Assembly (NCBI GenBank): GCA_035524335.1
Contig: DATKPE010000019.1
Coordinates: 1-46,902 of the forward strand
Origin: DATKPE01 sp035524335
GTDB lineage: Bacteria; Bacteroidota; Ignavibacteria; UBA10030; SZUA-254
Length of the DNA stretch: 46,902 nt
Direction: 5' to 3'
In this document: positions 33,381 to 41,689 of the stretch, piece after piece
Layout of the letters: each line of letters starts with the position of its first letter
How positions within the stretch are numbered: position 1 is the first letter of the stretch
Notes under the pieces: generated by a model
What the model was told of the DNA's origin: nothing
Seen by the model: only the letters and a program-made list of their open reading frames with translations
Database searches by the model: none
Position numbers and translations under genes: made by a program

Positions 33381-33893
33381 ATGACAACAAAAGTGTTCTG
33401 CACCTCGTTCGACTCCAGGATCGGCCGCATCTACGTCGCCTCGACCGAGCGCGGAGTCTGCAAGATCAGTGTCCCGAAGGAAACCCGGAAAGATTTCATC
33501 GACTGGCTCAAGGAGCACTTCGATGCCGATCAGGTCAGCGATAATCGGGCCCGCAACAGGGATGTGATCGACCAGCTGACCCGGTATTTCAACGGAAAAC
33601 TCGCCAAGTTCACCTGCCCGATCGACCTTGTCGGTACCCCCTTTCAGATCCGGGTCTGGAAGGAATTGCTGAAAATCCCCTACGGATCGACGATCACCTA
33701 CAAGCACCTCGCCCGGCGTGTCTCTGCACCCCATGCCACGCAGGCAGTTGGCCGCGCCAACGGCGCGAATCCTCTCCCGATCATCGTTCCCTGCCATCGC
33801 GTCCTCGGATCCAACGGCGCGCTGGTCGGCTACTCCTGCGGCGTCAAGACGAAGGAGTTCCTCCTGCGCCTCGAAGGCGCGATCATGCTCTGA
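33381..33893 (+). CDS. ogt: Methylated-DNA-[protein]-cysteine S-methyltransferase
   Basis: This 170-residue suicide repair protein removes alkyl groups from O6-alkylguanine. The start MTTKVFCTSFDSRIGRIYVAS is taken as the normal domain beginning; GGAGGAG lies about 11 bases upstream, slightly long. The C-terminal ATase domain has TPFQIRVWKELLKIPYGSTITY (helix-turn-helix). VGRANGANPLPIIVPCHRV carries the alkyl-accepting Cys, and GALVGYSCGVKTKEFLLRLE carries the active-site Gly-Tyr loop and closing helix. The N-terminal domain is present but diverged. The downstream pcrA has its own promoter candidate. Confidence 0.94.
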   Translation: MTTKVFCTSFDSRIGRIYVASTERGVCKISVPKETRKDFIDWLKEHFDADQVSDNRARNRDVIDQLTRYFNGKLAKFTCPIDLVGTPFQIRVWKELLKIPYGSTITYKHLARRVSAPHATQAVGRANGANPLPIIVPCHRVLGSNGALVGYSCGVKTKEFLLRLEGAIML

Positions 33894-33919
33894 CCGGCGT
33901 CCCCGGTCTCCCTCCGCCG

Positions 33920-33950
33920 TTGCGCGGGACGTTTTTATTTCCTATTTTTC
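33920..33950 (+). promoter_or_regulatory. Promoter candidate for pcrA-yihY
   Basis: TTG (33920-33922), 20 bases, TATTTTTC (33943-33950), ending 24 bases before the pcrA start. Confidence 0.55.
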
Positions 33951-33974
33951 CCTCCCGATATCCGTACCCGATTC

Positions 33975-36188
33975 ATGAACTATCTCCACGAACTGAACGA
34001 GCGCCAGCGCGAAGCCGTCGAGTGTCTTCAGGGACCTCTGACCGTCGTCGCCGGACCGGGAAGCGGCAAAACCCGGGTTCTCACCTACCGGATCGCGCAC
34101 CTGATCAGGCAGGGAGTGCCCCCCTATCAGATCCTCGCCCTCACGTTCACCAACAAGGCGGCGCAGGAGATGAAGACCCGCATCCTGGGTCTCGTTCAGA
34201 CCGGAGACGCCCAGGTCTGGATGGGCACCTTTCACTCGATCTTCGCCCGCATTCTCCGCCGGGAAGCGGAAAAAATCGGCTATACCAGATCGTTCAGCAT
34301 TTATGACACCGCCGACTCGCTGAACGTCGTCCGGAATGTCATGTCGGGCCTCTCCATCCCCCCCCAGCAGTTCAACCCCCAGGCAATGCGGTCGCGGATC
34401 AGCGCCGCGAAAAACCGGATGCTCTCCCCCGAGGATCTGCGGGAACGCGCCACAGACCTGGTGGATGAAAAGGCTGCCGTCGTGTTCCGCGGCTACCAGG
34501 ATGCGCTCCGTCAGAATAACGCGATGGATTTTGACGACCTTCTTCTGAAGCCGATCGACCTCTTCCGCGGCCACAAAAAAGTGCTGGAAGCCTACCAGGA
34601 CCGATTCCGGTTCATTCTTATTGATGAATATCAGGACACCAACAGGGCACAGTATGTTCTCATGTCGATGCTGGCGGAACGGTACAGAAATATCTGCGTC
34701 GTCGGAGACGACGCGCAGAGCATTTACGCGTTCCGGGGGGCTGATATCCGCAATATGCTCGATTTCGAGAGGGATTATCCGGAGCGGCGCATCGTCCGGC
34801 TGGAACAGAACTACCGTTCGACCGGGATCATCCTGGCGGCGGCGGACCGGCTGATCCACCATAACCGCGATCAGATCGAAAAACATCTCTGGACGCGGAA
34901 TGCGGCGGGGGAGACCATCGCCATCCTCGGCTGTGAGGATGACCGCGACGAGGGATTCCGGATTGTGGACCGGATTGCCGCCGAGGTGCGTTCCCGGAAG
35001 ATCGATCTCAACCGGATCGCCATCATGTACAGGACGAATGCGCAGTCGAGATCGATCGAGGATGCCCTCCGCCGGAGCAGTATTCCGTATACGATCGTCG
35101 GCGGGGTTGAATTCTATCAGCGCAAGGAGATCAAGGATATCCTGGCCTACCTCCGGTGTCTGGTCAATCCCCGGGATAATGAAAGCGTGGGACGGATCAT
35201 GAACTACCCGGTCCGCGGCATCGGCGACCGGGGAATGGGGATTCTGAAGTCATTTGCCGAGGCGGGGGGGATGTCACTGCTCGAAGCCGCGGGGCGGGCG
35301 GGAGAACAGGAGGGTCTTTCGAAACGGGCGCTCGCCGGCATCACCGCCTTCACACGCCTGCACGCGAAATACCGTTCGCTCCTCGGAACCATGTCGCTTT
35401 CCGAACTCACCCGCTCGCTGGTGGACGAACTCGGCATTCTCCGGACGCTGAAGGAGGAGGGAACGCCCGAGGCGACGGCGCGGTGGGAGAATATCCACGA
35501 GCTCCTCGACGCCATCACCGAGTTTGCCGACAAGCGGGAGGGAGCCACGCTCGAGGAATTTCTGCAGGATGTCTCTCTCGTGTCGGCAGTCGATGAATGG
35601 GACGATCACCATCAGGCGGTGACGCTCATGACCCTGCACAGCGCAAAGGGTCTCGAGTTCCCGGTCGTCTTCATCACGGGGTGCGAGGAGGGGATCCTCC
35701 CGCTCTACACGACATCGGTCGATCGACAGGAACTCGAGGAGGAGCGGAGGCTCTGTTATGTCGGGATCACCCGGGCAATGACCAAGCTGTACCTGACCCA
35801 TGCGCGCGTCCGCTACCGTTTCGGGGATCTGACCTACCAGACGCCGTCCCGTTTCCTCGAAGAGATCGGGAGCGAGGGGATCGAGACGGCCGGGCCGGAG
35901 AGGGGCGGATTCAGGCCGTCAGCGGAGGGGACGAAGCCCAGGAGTGTGCGGGAGCGCAAATCTGCCGCGCCCGATCACTATCACCGCGACGACATGCCCG
36001 ATTATGAGAACATAAGCGATGAGCCGGCTCGACTGCGGGTGGGGGGAACGGTCGAACATGAGCTGTTCGGACGGGGAAAGATCCTCACGCTTGCGGGCTC
36101 CGGGGAAACGATGAAGGCGGTCGTCGAGTTTGAATCGGTCGGAAGGAAAAATCTTCTCGTCCGGTATGCGAGGCTGAAGGCGGTATGA
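33975..36188 (+). CDS. pcrA: ATP-dependent DNA helicase of the UvrD/PcrA family
   Basis: This is a 737-residue superfamily 1A helicase. Motif I is VVAGPGSGKTRVLTYRIAHL and Ia is LALTFTNKAAQEMKTR. Motif II is ILIDEYQDTNRAQY and III is VVGDDAQSIYAFRGAD. Motif IV is RLEQNYRSTGIIL, V is TLMTLHSAKGLEFPVVFI with GCEEGILP, and VI is EEERRLCYVGITRAMTKLYL. The segment GVEFYQRKEIKDILAYLR is typical of PcrA/UvrD rather than Rep. The C-terminal GTVEHELFGRGKILTLAGSG is the tudor-like RNA-polymerase-interacting domain of PcrA. It unwinds DNA in nucleotide excision and mismatch repair and removes stalled complexes. Its stop overlaps the start of the next gene (ATGA). Confidence 0.96.
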   Translation: MNYLHELNERQREAVECLQGPLTVVAGPGSGKTRVLTYRIAHLIRQGVPPYQILALTFTNKAAQEMKTRILGLVQTGDAQVWMGTFHSIFARILRREAEKIGYTRSFSIYDTADSLNVVRNVMSGLSIPPQQFNPQAMRSRISAAKNRMLSPEDLRERATDLVDEKAAVVFRGYQDALRQNNAMDFDDLLLKPIDLFRGHKKVLEAYQDRFRFILIDEYQDTNRAQYVLMSMLAERYRNICVVGDDAQSIYAFRGADIRNMLDFERDYPERRIVRLEQNYRSTGIILAAADRLIHHNRDQIEKHLWTRNAAGETIAILGCEDDRDEGFRIVDRIAAEVRSRKIDLNRIAIMYRTNAQSRSIEDALRRSSIPYTIVGGVEFYQRKEIKDILAYLRCLVNPRDNESVGRIMNYPVRGIGDRGMGILKSFAEAGGMSLLEAAGRAGEQEGLSKRALAGITAFTRLHAKYRSLLGTMSLSELTRSLVDELGILRTLKEEGTPEATARWENIHELLDAITEFADKREGATLEEFLQDVSLVSAVDEWDDHHQAVTLMTLHSAKGLEFPVVFITGCEEGILPLYTTSVDRQELEEERRLCYVGITRAMTKLYLTHARVRYRFGDLTYQTPSRFLEEIGSEGIETAGPERGGFRPSAEGTKPRSVRERKSAAPDHYHRDDMPDYENISDEPARLRVGGTVEHELFGRGKILTLAGSGETMKAVVEFESVGRKNLLVRYARLKAV

Positions 36189-37066
36189 GAGGGACCCCGG
36201 ACCGACAGAGGGGAGGAGGGCCGATCAGCCGCCTGAAGAAGGTGTCGGCACGGATCGGGCGGGAGAATATCCCCACCATCTCCTCCGGCATCGCCTTCAA
36301 CGTCCTTCTCTGTATGATACCGTTTCTCCTGGTGACGACCTCCCTGTTCGGGATGTTCCTCCAGCGGTCGTATGCGAATCAGCGGGTGGAGGATATCATC
36401 GACACGATGTTTCCGGCGGGATCCTACGCCGCCGAGATCAAATCCTTCCTGACGAAGATCTTTTCGGATATCATGCGGAACCGCCAGCGGTTCGGGGCGG
36501 TCGGCATCGGCATGCTGCTCTGGAGCGCCGCTTCGCTGTTCGGCTCTGTGCGCCGGGTCCTGAACGCCATTTACCGGATCGAAGCGAAAAAAATGTTTCT
36601 CCGGAAGATCGCGGAGAACATCCTCCTGGTGGTCATCCTCGGTCTTCTGTTCCTCATTGCAAATTTTTTCACCTGGCTTCTCAAGGTGTTTGAGTCCGCC
36701 ATGGGGGAACTCTCCACCGATGCCGCATTCGATCCCCATATCGTGGGGAGGTATATTGCCGCGGTTGCCGCGTATGCCGCCGCGTTCGTGATGTTCTACA
36801 TTGTCAACAGGTACATGCCGGACCGGAAGATCGCCCCTGTGGCCGCCCTGATCGCCGCATTTACCACCACGACGCTCTGGTGGCTGGCGGGGAAGATGTT
36901 CACCTGGTATGTGACGGCCTTCCATCCCTTTCATCAGCTGTACGGAACGTATGCCTTCCTCTTCATCTTTCTCCTCTGGATCTATTATTCCTCGATGGTT
37001 TTTGTCATCGGCGTGATCGTCGGGCAGTTTTACCGTGAAATGAGCGCCGGTTCGGCGACGGCCTGA
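36185..37066 (+). CDS. YihY/BrkB-family inner-membrane protein
   Basis: This 293-residue protein of the YihY/virulence factor BrkB family was formerly mislabelled ribonuclease BN. It opens with a basic cytoplasmic segment, then the family pattern NIPTISSGIAFNVLLCMIPFLLVTTSLF. About six membrane helices follow, including RQRFGAVGIGMLLWSAASLFGSVRRVLNAIY, NILLVVILGLLFLIANFFTWLL and IAAVAAYAAAFVMFYIVNRYMP. It ends YAFLFIFLLWIYYSSMVFVIGVIVGQFYRE. Function is unsettled for the family. It is translationally coupled to pcrA, with a four-base overlap. Confidence 0.92.
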   Translation: MRGTPDRQRGGGPISRLKKVSARIGRENIPTISSGIAFNVLLCMIPFLLVTTSLFGMFLQRSYANQRVEDIIDTMFPAGSYAAEIKSFLTKIFSDIMRNRQRFGAVGIGMLLWSAASLFGSVRRVLNAIYRIEAKKMFLRKIAENILLVVILGLLFLIANFFTWLLKVFESAMGELSTDAAFDPHIVGRYIAAVAAYAAAFVMFYIVNRYMPDRKIAPVAALIAAFTTTTLWWLAGKMFTWYVTAFHPFHQLYGTYAFLFIFLLWIYYSSMVFVIGVIVGQFYREMSAGSATA

Positions 37067-37089
37067 CCCCGGCGTCCTCTCCGGCACTG

Positions 37090-37120
37090 TTGCCTTTCAG
37101 CATACTATTTTGTATGTTCC
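37090..37120 (+). promoter_or_regulatory. Promoter candidate for the DUF2007-like gene
   Basis: TTG (37090-37092), 20 bases, TATGTTCC (37113-37120), 20 bases before the start codon at 37141. Confidence 0.45.
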
Positions 37121-37140
37121 CCGAACCGAAGGAGCAGCGC

Positions 37141-37365
37141 ATGGAAAACCTCAAAGTCGTGGCGACATTCACCAACGAGCTGGATGCAGATCTTGCCCAG
37201 GCGACGCTCTCGGCCGGCGGCATCGACAGCTACATACGGAACGACGACATCGGGGGGATGCTCCCGGCTCTCCAGGAAAGCACCGGCGTCAAACTGCTTG
37301 TCGAACCGGCCTCGTTCGAGGAGGCCCGGGCGCTTCTCTCCGAACAGGCGACCAGTCAGGAATAA
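37141..37365 (+). CDS. DUF2007-like small protein (putative signal-transducing)
   Basis: This 74-residue protein starts MENLKVVATFTNELDADLAQATLSAGGIDSYIRND. It then has GVKLLVEPASFEEARALLSE. The beta-alpha-beta-beta-alpha pattern, with 'a..~~~eA~~~~~~L~~~gI~~~v~nd' followed by 'v~l~V~~~d~~~A~~~l', is that of DUF2007, a ferredoxin-like domain of unknown function. The start is supported by GAAGGAG 6 bases upstream, whereas the longer frame from 37090 would cross the promoter candidate. It lies 50 bases upstream of an amino-acid permease and may be co-transcribed with it. Confidence 0.8.
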   Translation: MENLKVVATFTNELDADLAQATLSAGGIDSYIRNDDIGGMLPALQESTGVKLLVEPASFEEARALLSEQATSQE

Positions 37366-37415
37366 CCCGCACTCCAACCCCCACCGCCGACGATCAAACC
37401 CGTCCGCCATCCTTC

Positions 37416-38906
37416 ATGATCCGCCAGCTCTTCCGCACAAAGCGGCTCGACGACATCCTCAGCGAGACTGCGGGGACCGGGACCCAGCTTAAACGGGCTC
37501 TCGGGGCGTTCGACGTCGTCATGCTGGGCATCGGCGCCATTATCGGGGCCGGCATCTTCGCGACCATCGGCACGGCGGCGGCGGGCGACCTGGCAAGGCC
37601 GGGTGCGGGCCCGGCGCTGATTCTCTCATTTATCATCACCGGCGTCGCCTGCGGTTTCGCCGCTCTCTGCTATGCCGAGTTCGCCGCCATGGTCCCGATC
37701 TCCGGGAGCGCGTACACCTATTCCTATGCGACCCTCGGCGAAATCGTCGCCTGGATTATCGGCTGGGACCTCATCATCGAATACGCGGTCGGCAATGTGG
37801 CTGTCGCTATCAGCTGGGGGAACTATTTCAAGACCTTCGTTGCCGGCTTCGGCATCATCATCCCCGACTGGCTATCGACAGATTTTACGACCGCACACCA
37901 CATCCCGGGACTGCTCGAGAGTGCGCCGCATATTCTGGGGATTCCCATCGTCTTCAACGTCCTCGCCTTCGGGATCGTCGCCGTCATCACGATGGTTCTG
38001 GTGATCGGCATCCGGGAAAGCGCCTCGATGACCACCGTCATGGTCCTCCTCAAACTGCTCGTTCTCGGGTTTTTTGTCTTCATCGGCTGGAAATATGTCA
38101 GAGCGGACAACTGGCATCCCTTCGCCCCGAACGGTTGGGCAGGCATCCAGGCGGGAGCCGCCATCGTCTTTTTCGCCTATATCGGATTCGATGCCGTCTC
38201 GACGGTCGCCGAGGAGGTGCGGAAGCCGCAGAGGGATCTCCCGATCGGCATCATCGGCTCGCTCATCATCTGCACCGTCATCTACATCGTGGTGGCGGCG
38301 ATCTTTACCGGCATCATTCCGTACGACGCGCTGGTGAAAAAGCTCGCGACGGAGCAGGCGGAACCGCTCACGATGGCGCTTCAGTACGCCGACATCGGCA
38401 AATGGTCGAACCTGTTCGTCGGCATCGTCGCATTCGGCTCGGTCATCGCCCACACCGCGGTCCTGATCGTTTTCCAGCTCGGACAGCCGCGAATATTTTT
38501 TTCCATGGCGCGCGACGGTCTGCTTCCCAGGGGCTTCGCAAAAGTCCATCCCCGTTTCCAGACGCCCCATGTCACCACCATCCTGACCGGCGTTCTGGTC
38601 GGCGTCTGCTCCATGTTCACCAGCATCGACGAGATGGTGGATCTCACCAATATCGGAACGCTCTTCGCGTTCATTCTCGTCTGCGCGGGGATTCTGATCC
38701 TGAGGAAACGGGAGCCCGACCGTCCGAGGGCATTCCGGACGCCCTTCTCCCCCGTGGTGCCCCTGCTCGGGATTCTTTCGTGCATCTATCTCGTGATGGG
38801 ACTCCCGTGGATCACCGTTCTCCGCTTCGTCGTCTGGCTGGTGATCGGGATGTTCTTTTACTTCTCGTACGGGTACAAACACAGCCATCTGAGATCGGCC
38901 GACTGA
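37416..38906 (+). CDS. Cationic-amino-acid-transporter-type APC permease
   Basis: This 496-residue inner-membrane transporter has 12 or more helices. It starts MIRQLFRTKRLDDILSE, and the frame further upstream overlaps another gene in the wrong frame. The first helix carries the APC unwound substrate motif MLGIGAIIGAGIFATIGTAA. Further family segments are CGFAALCYAEFAAMVPISGSAYTYSY, GWDLIIEYAVGNVAVAISWG, IVFFAYIGFDAVSTVAEEVRKPQRDLP and PRIFFSMARDGLLPRGFAKVHPRFQTP. It closes LRFVVWLVIGMFFYFSYGYKHSHL. This is the CAT/YfnA branch; the exact amino acid is not predictable. It converges with the DAACS gene. Confidence 0.93.
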   Translation: MIRQLFRTKRLDDILSETAGTGTQLKRALGAFDVVMLGIGAIIGAGIFATIGTAAAGDLARPGAGPALILSFIITGVACGFAALCYAEFAAMVPISGSAYTYSYATLGEIVAWIIGWDLIIEYAVGNVAVAISWGNYFKTFVAGFGIIIPDWLSTDFTTAHHIPGLLESAPHILGIPIVFNVLAFGIVAVITMVLVIGIRESASMTTVMVLLKLLVLGFFVFIGWKYVRADNWHPFAPNGWAGIQAGAAIVFFAYIGFDAVSTVAEEVRKPQRDLPIGIIGSLIICTVIYIVVAAIFTGIIPYDALVKKLATEQAEPLTMALQYADIGKWSNLFVGIVAFGSVIAHTAVLIVFQLGQPRIFFSMARDGLLPRGFAKVHPRFQTPHVTTILTGVLVGVCSMFTSIDEMVDLTNIGTLFAFILVCAGILILRKREPDRPRAFRTPFSPVVPLLGILSCIYLVMGLPWITVLRFVVWLVIGMFFYFSYGYKHSHLRSAD

Positions 38907-38917
38907 GGTGCGCCGCG

Positions 38918-40141
38918 TCAGGCGGCTGCCGGACCGTGCTCCGGTCTGAATTCCCCCTCCCATTTCGCGATCACCGCGCTTGCCAGACAATTCCCGATGA
39001 CATTGACGGTCGTCCGCCCCATGTCGAGGATGCTGTCGATGCCGAGGATGACCGCAACCCCTTCGAGCGGCAGGCCGAATGAACTGAGCGTTCCCGCGAG
39101 GATCACGAGAGAGGCGCGGGGGACTCCCGCAACTCCCTTGCTGGTCAGCATGATCGTGAGCATCATCAGAATCTGCTGTCCGATCGGGAGGCTGATCCCC
39201 GCCGCCTGGGCGACGAAGATCGCGGCCATCGAGAGATAGAGCGTCGACCCGTCCAGATTGAAGCTGTACCCGGTCGGGATCACGAAGGCGACAATCCGCC
39301 GCGGTACGCCGAACCGTTCCATTACCTCCATCGCCTTGGGGAGGGCGGCTTCGGAACTTGTCGTCGAAAATGCGATCAGTGCCGGTTCCCGCACGGCGGA
39401 AAAAAACCGCCGGACCGGAATCTTTGCCGTGAAGGCGATTCCCCCCAGCACCAGAACCACGAACAGAACCAGCGATCCGTAAAAGGCAAGCATCAGGAGA
39501 CCCAGGTTCAGAAGCACCGGAAGCCCGTTCGCGCCGACCGTCACCGCAATCGCCGCACCGACCCCCACAGGCGCATATTTCATGACGATTCCCGTGAACC
39601 GGAACATGGCCTCGGAAAGAGCGTCGCAGAATTTCAGAATCACCGCCCGCTTCGCCTCGGGGAGAAGCGCAACCGCAAAACTGAAGAAGAGCGTGAAGAC
39701 GACAACCTGAAGTATTTCCCCTTCGGCGGCCGCCTGGAAAAAGCTCTGGGGGACGATATGACTCACAATGTCGCCGGCCGACTGTTTCCGTGACATCAGA
39801 TCGGCGACGTGCGGATCGCTGTGGAGGGCGATGCCGGCTCCCGGCTTCACGAGATTCACCACGACGAGACCGATGAGAAGAGCCGCAGTGGTCACCACCT
39901 CGAAGTAGACCAGCGAGCGGAAGCCCATCCGCCCGACCTGCCGGAGATTCCCGTGGCCCGCGATCCCCACCACGAGCGTGCCGAACAGCAGCGGCGCGAT
40001 GATGGAGCGGATCAGCCGGAGAAAGACGGTGCTGAGCGGCTGGAGGTAGCCGGCCGTCCCGGGAAAAAGCCATCCGACGGCGAGACCGGCCGCCATACCG
40101 ATGAAGATCGCCTGCGTCAGATTCGGCCGGGGAATGCGCAT
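38918..40141 (-). CDS. Dicarboxylate/amino acid:cation symporter (DAACS family)
   Basis: This 407-residue symporter of the GltP/DctA family opens with FIGMAAGLAVGWLFPGTAGYLQPLSTVFLRLIRSIIAPLLFGTLVVGIAG. The C-terminal half holds the diagnostic serine-rich hairpin (IAFSTTSSEAALPKAMEVMERFG), then FVIPTGYSFNLDGSTLYLSMA, TSKGVAGVPRASLVILAGTL and the substrate/Na+ site DSILDMGRTTVNVIGNCLASAVI. The final Asp and Asn residues are those that bind ligand and cation in GltPh. Glutamate/aspartate or C4-dicarboxylates are likely. It is last in a three-transporter minus-strand run, 42 bases after the APC gene. Confidence 0.95.
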   Translation of the reverse strand: MRIPRPNLTQAIFIGMAAGLAVGWLFPGTAGYLQPLSTVFLRLIRSIIAPLLFGTLVVGIAGHGNLRQVGRMGFRSLVYFEVVTTAALLIGLVVVNLVKPGAGIALHSDPHVADLMSRKQSAGDIVSHIVPQSFFQAAAEGEILQVVVFTLFFSFAVALLPEAKRAVILKFCDALSEAMFRFTGIVMKYAPVGVGAAIAVTVGANGLPVLLNLGLLMLAFYGSLVLFVVLVLGGIAFTAKIPVRRFFSAVREPALIAFSTTSSEAALPKAMEVMERFGVPRRIVAFVIPTGYSFNLDGSTLYLSMAAIFVAQAAGISLPIGQQILMMLTIMLTSKGVAGVPRASLVILAGTLSSFGLPLEGVAVILGIDSILDMGRTTVNVIGNCLASAVIAKWEGEFRPEHGPAAA

Positions 40142-40183
40142 CGGGTCAGTCGGGACTGGGGATGGAGTGTCCGGTCATCGGGC

Positions 40184-41680
40184 TCATTCCTGCACGGATG
40201 CAGCCGGTCCGGGACCGGAACCGAACCGTCGCCAGAGGAAGTAAACGGGAATTCCGGAGAGCACGATGATGAACCCCGGCAAGGCGTCGTCGGATTTGAA
40301 GATGAGGAGGTCGACGCATATCGCCGCCGCCGCCGCGACATAAAGCGCAGGAAGAACGGGATATCCGAACGCCCGGTAGGGACGATCGCTCTCGGGCCGG
40401 GTCTTCCGGAGCCGGAAGAGCCCGAGAACGGTGAGAATGTAGAATAACAGCACGGCGGTGACCACGTAGGCGAGAAGATCCCCGTACGTCCCCGACAGGC
40501 AGAGGAGGGATGCCCATACCGCCTGAATGACGAGCGCCACCGCAGGGACCGCTTTGCGGTTGAGCGTTCCGATTTTCCGGAAGAAGAGTCCGTCCGCCGC
40601 CATCGCGTAGTACACCCGTGCGCCGGCCAGAATCAGGCCGTTGTTGCATCCGAAGGTGGAGACCATGATCAGAATAGCCATGATCACGGCGGCCGGTTCC
40701 CCGAAGATCTGGGTCGCCGCCGCGACGCCGACCCGGTCGCTCGCCGCAAACTCGATCCCCCGTGCCGCGACATCCGCTCCGTCGGGGTTTCCCGACAGCG
40801 GAATGACCGCGAGATACGAGAGGTTCGCCAGGATATAGATGAGGGTGACGATGCCGGTGCCAAGGATCAGGCTGAGCGGGATGGTCCTCTTCGGGTTCAC
40901 GACCTCGCCTGCCGTGAAGGTGATGTTGTTCCAGGCATCGCTCGAGAAGAGCGAGCCGACCATTGCGGCGCCGAGCGCGGCCGCCAGGAGAACACCGCCG
41001 AGAGGCTGGACGGCGACGATCTTTCCGCCCTCGAGATGGGTCCAGGTCCCGCTCCAGAGATGGGAGAAGTTCTGGGCGAAGACGCCGGCGTTCCGGAAGA
41101 AGGTCAGACCGATGAGGATGAGGCCGCCCAGCGCAAGGATCTTGGTGATGGTGAAGAGATCCTGAATCAGTTTCCCGAGCTTCAGGCCGCGGATGTTCAG
41201 CGCGGTGAGGACGAGAATGCTGACGATCGCGAGGATTTGCGCGGCGGTCACGGTGCGGGAGCCGAGATGGAACAGGACATTTTTTTCGCTGAACCAGGGG
41301 AGGAGCACGCCCGTGAATTTTGCGAAGGCGACGGCCACGGCGGCGATCGTGCCGGTCTGGATCACGAGGAAGAGCGTCCAGCCGTAGAGGAACCCGACAA
41401 AGGGATTATAGGCTTCGCGGAGGTAGACGTACTGCCCGCCGGCCTGGGGCATCATGCCGGCCAGTTCCCCGTAGCTGAGCGCCGCGATCATGGTGATGAG
41501 GCCGGTAATCACCCAGACGAGGAGGAGATACCCGGCCGAGCCGACGGTCCGGGCGATATCGGCGCTGACAATGAAGATGCCCGAACCGATCATCGAGCCG
41601 ATCACGATCATCGTCGCGTCCAGAAGGCGGAGTTCCCTCCGGAAGGTGACGGTGTCGTTCTGGTTCACAGGCGTTTCCAT
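40184..41680 (-). CDS. APC-family amino acid permease (LAT-like)
   Basis: This 498-residue membrane transporter begins METPVNQNDTVTFRRELRLLDATMIVIGSMIGSGIFIVSAD. Its first helix carries the GSMIGSGIF unwound motif, and EAYNPFVGFLYGWTLFLVIQTG is typical of the L-type (LAT/SteT) branch. Later SLFSSDAWNNITFTAGEVVNPKRTIP corresponds to helix 6 to loop 6-7, and VYYAMAADGLFFRKIGTLNRKAVP to helix 8 to loop 8-9. About 12 helices are predicted. It begins 9 bases after the stop of the preceding permease gene, so the two are in one operon although they belong to different APC branches. Confidence 0.93.
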   Translation of the reverse strand: METPVNQNDTVTFRRELRLLDATMIVIGSMIGSGIFIVSADIARTVGSAGYLLLVWVITGLITMIAALSYGELAGMMPQAGGQYVYLREAYNPFVGFLYGWTLFLVIQTGTIAAVAVAFAKFTGVLLPWFSEKNVLFHLGSRTVTAAQILAIVSILVLTALNIRGLKLGKLIQDLFTITKILALGGLILIGLTFFRNAGVFAQNFSHLWSGTWTHLEGGKIVAVQPLGGVLLAAALGAAMVGSLFSSDAWNNITFTAGEVVNPKRTIPLSLILGTGIVTLIYILANLSYLAVIPLSGNPDGADVAARGIEFAASDRVGVAAATQIFGEPAAVIMAILIMVSTFGCNNGLILAGARVYYAMAADGLFFRKIGTLNRKAVPAVALVIQAVWASLLCLSGTYGDLLAYVVTAVLLFYILTVLGLFRLRKTRPESDRPYRAFGYPVLPALYVAAAAAICVDLLIFKSDDALPGFIIVLSGIPVYFLWRRFGSGPGPAASVQE

Positions 41681-41689
41681 GCCGTCGTC

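Noticed and set aside
33063..33797. 244-codon minus-strand frame over ogt
   Set aside because: Overlaps the catalytic part of ogt and has no recognisable domain or ribosome binding site.
37872..40073. 733-codon minus-strand open frame
   Set aside because: It covers the reverse of one transporter gene and an alternative frame of the other; low-complexity charged protein.
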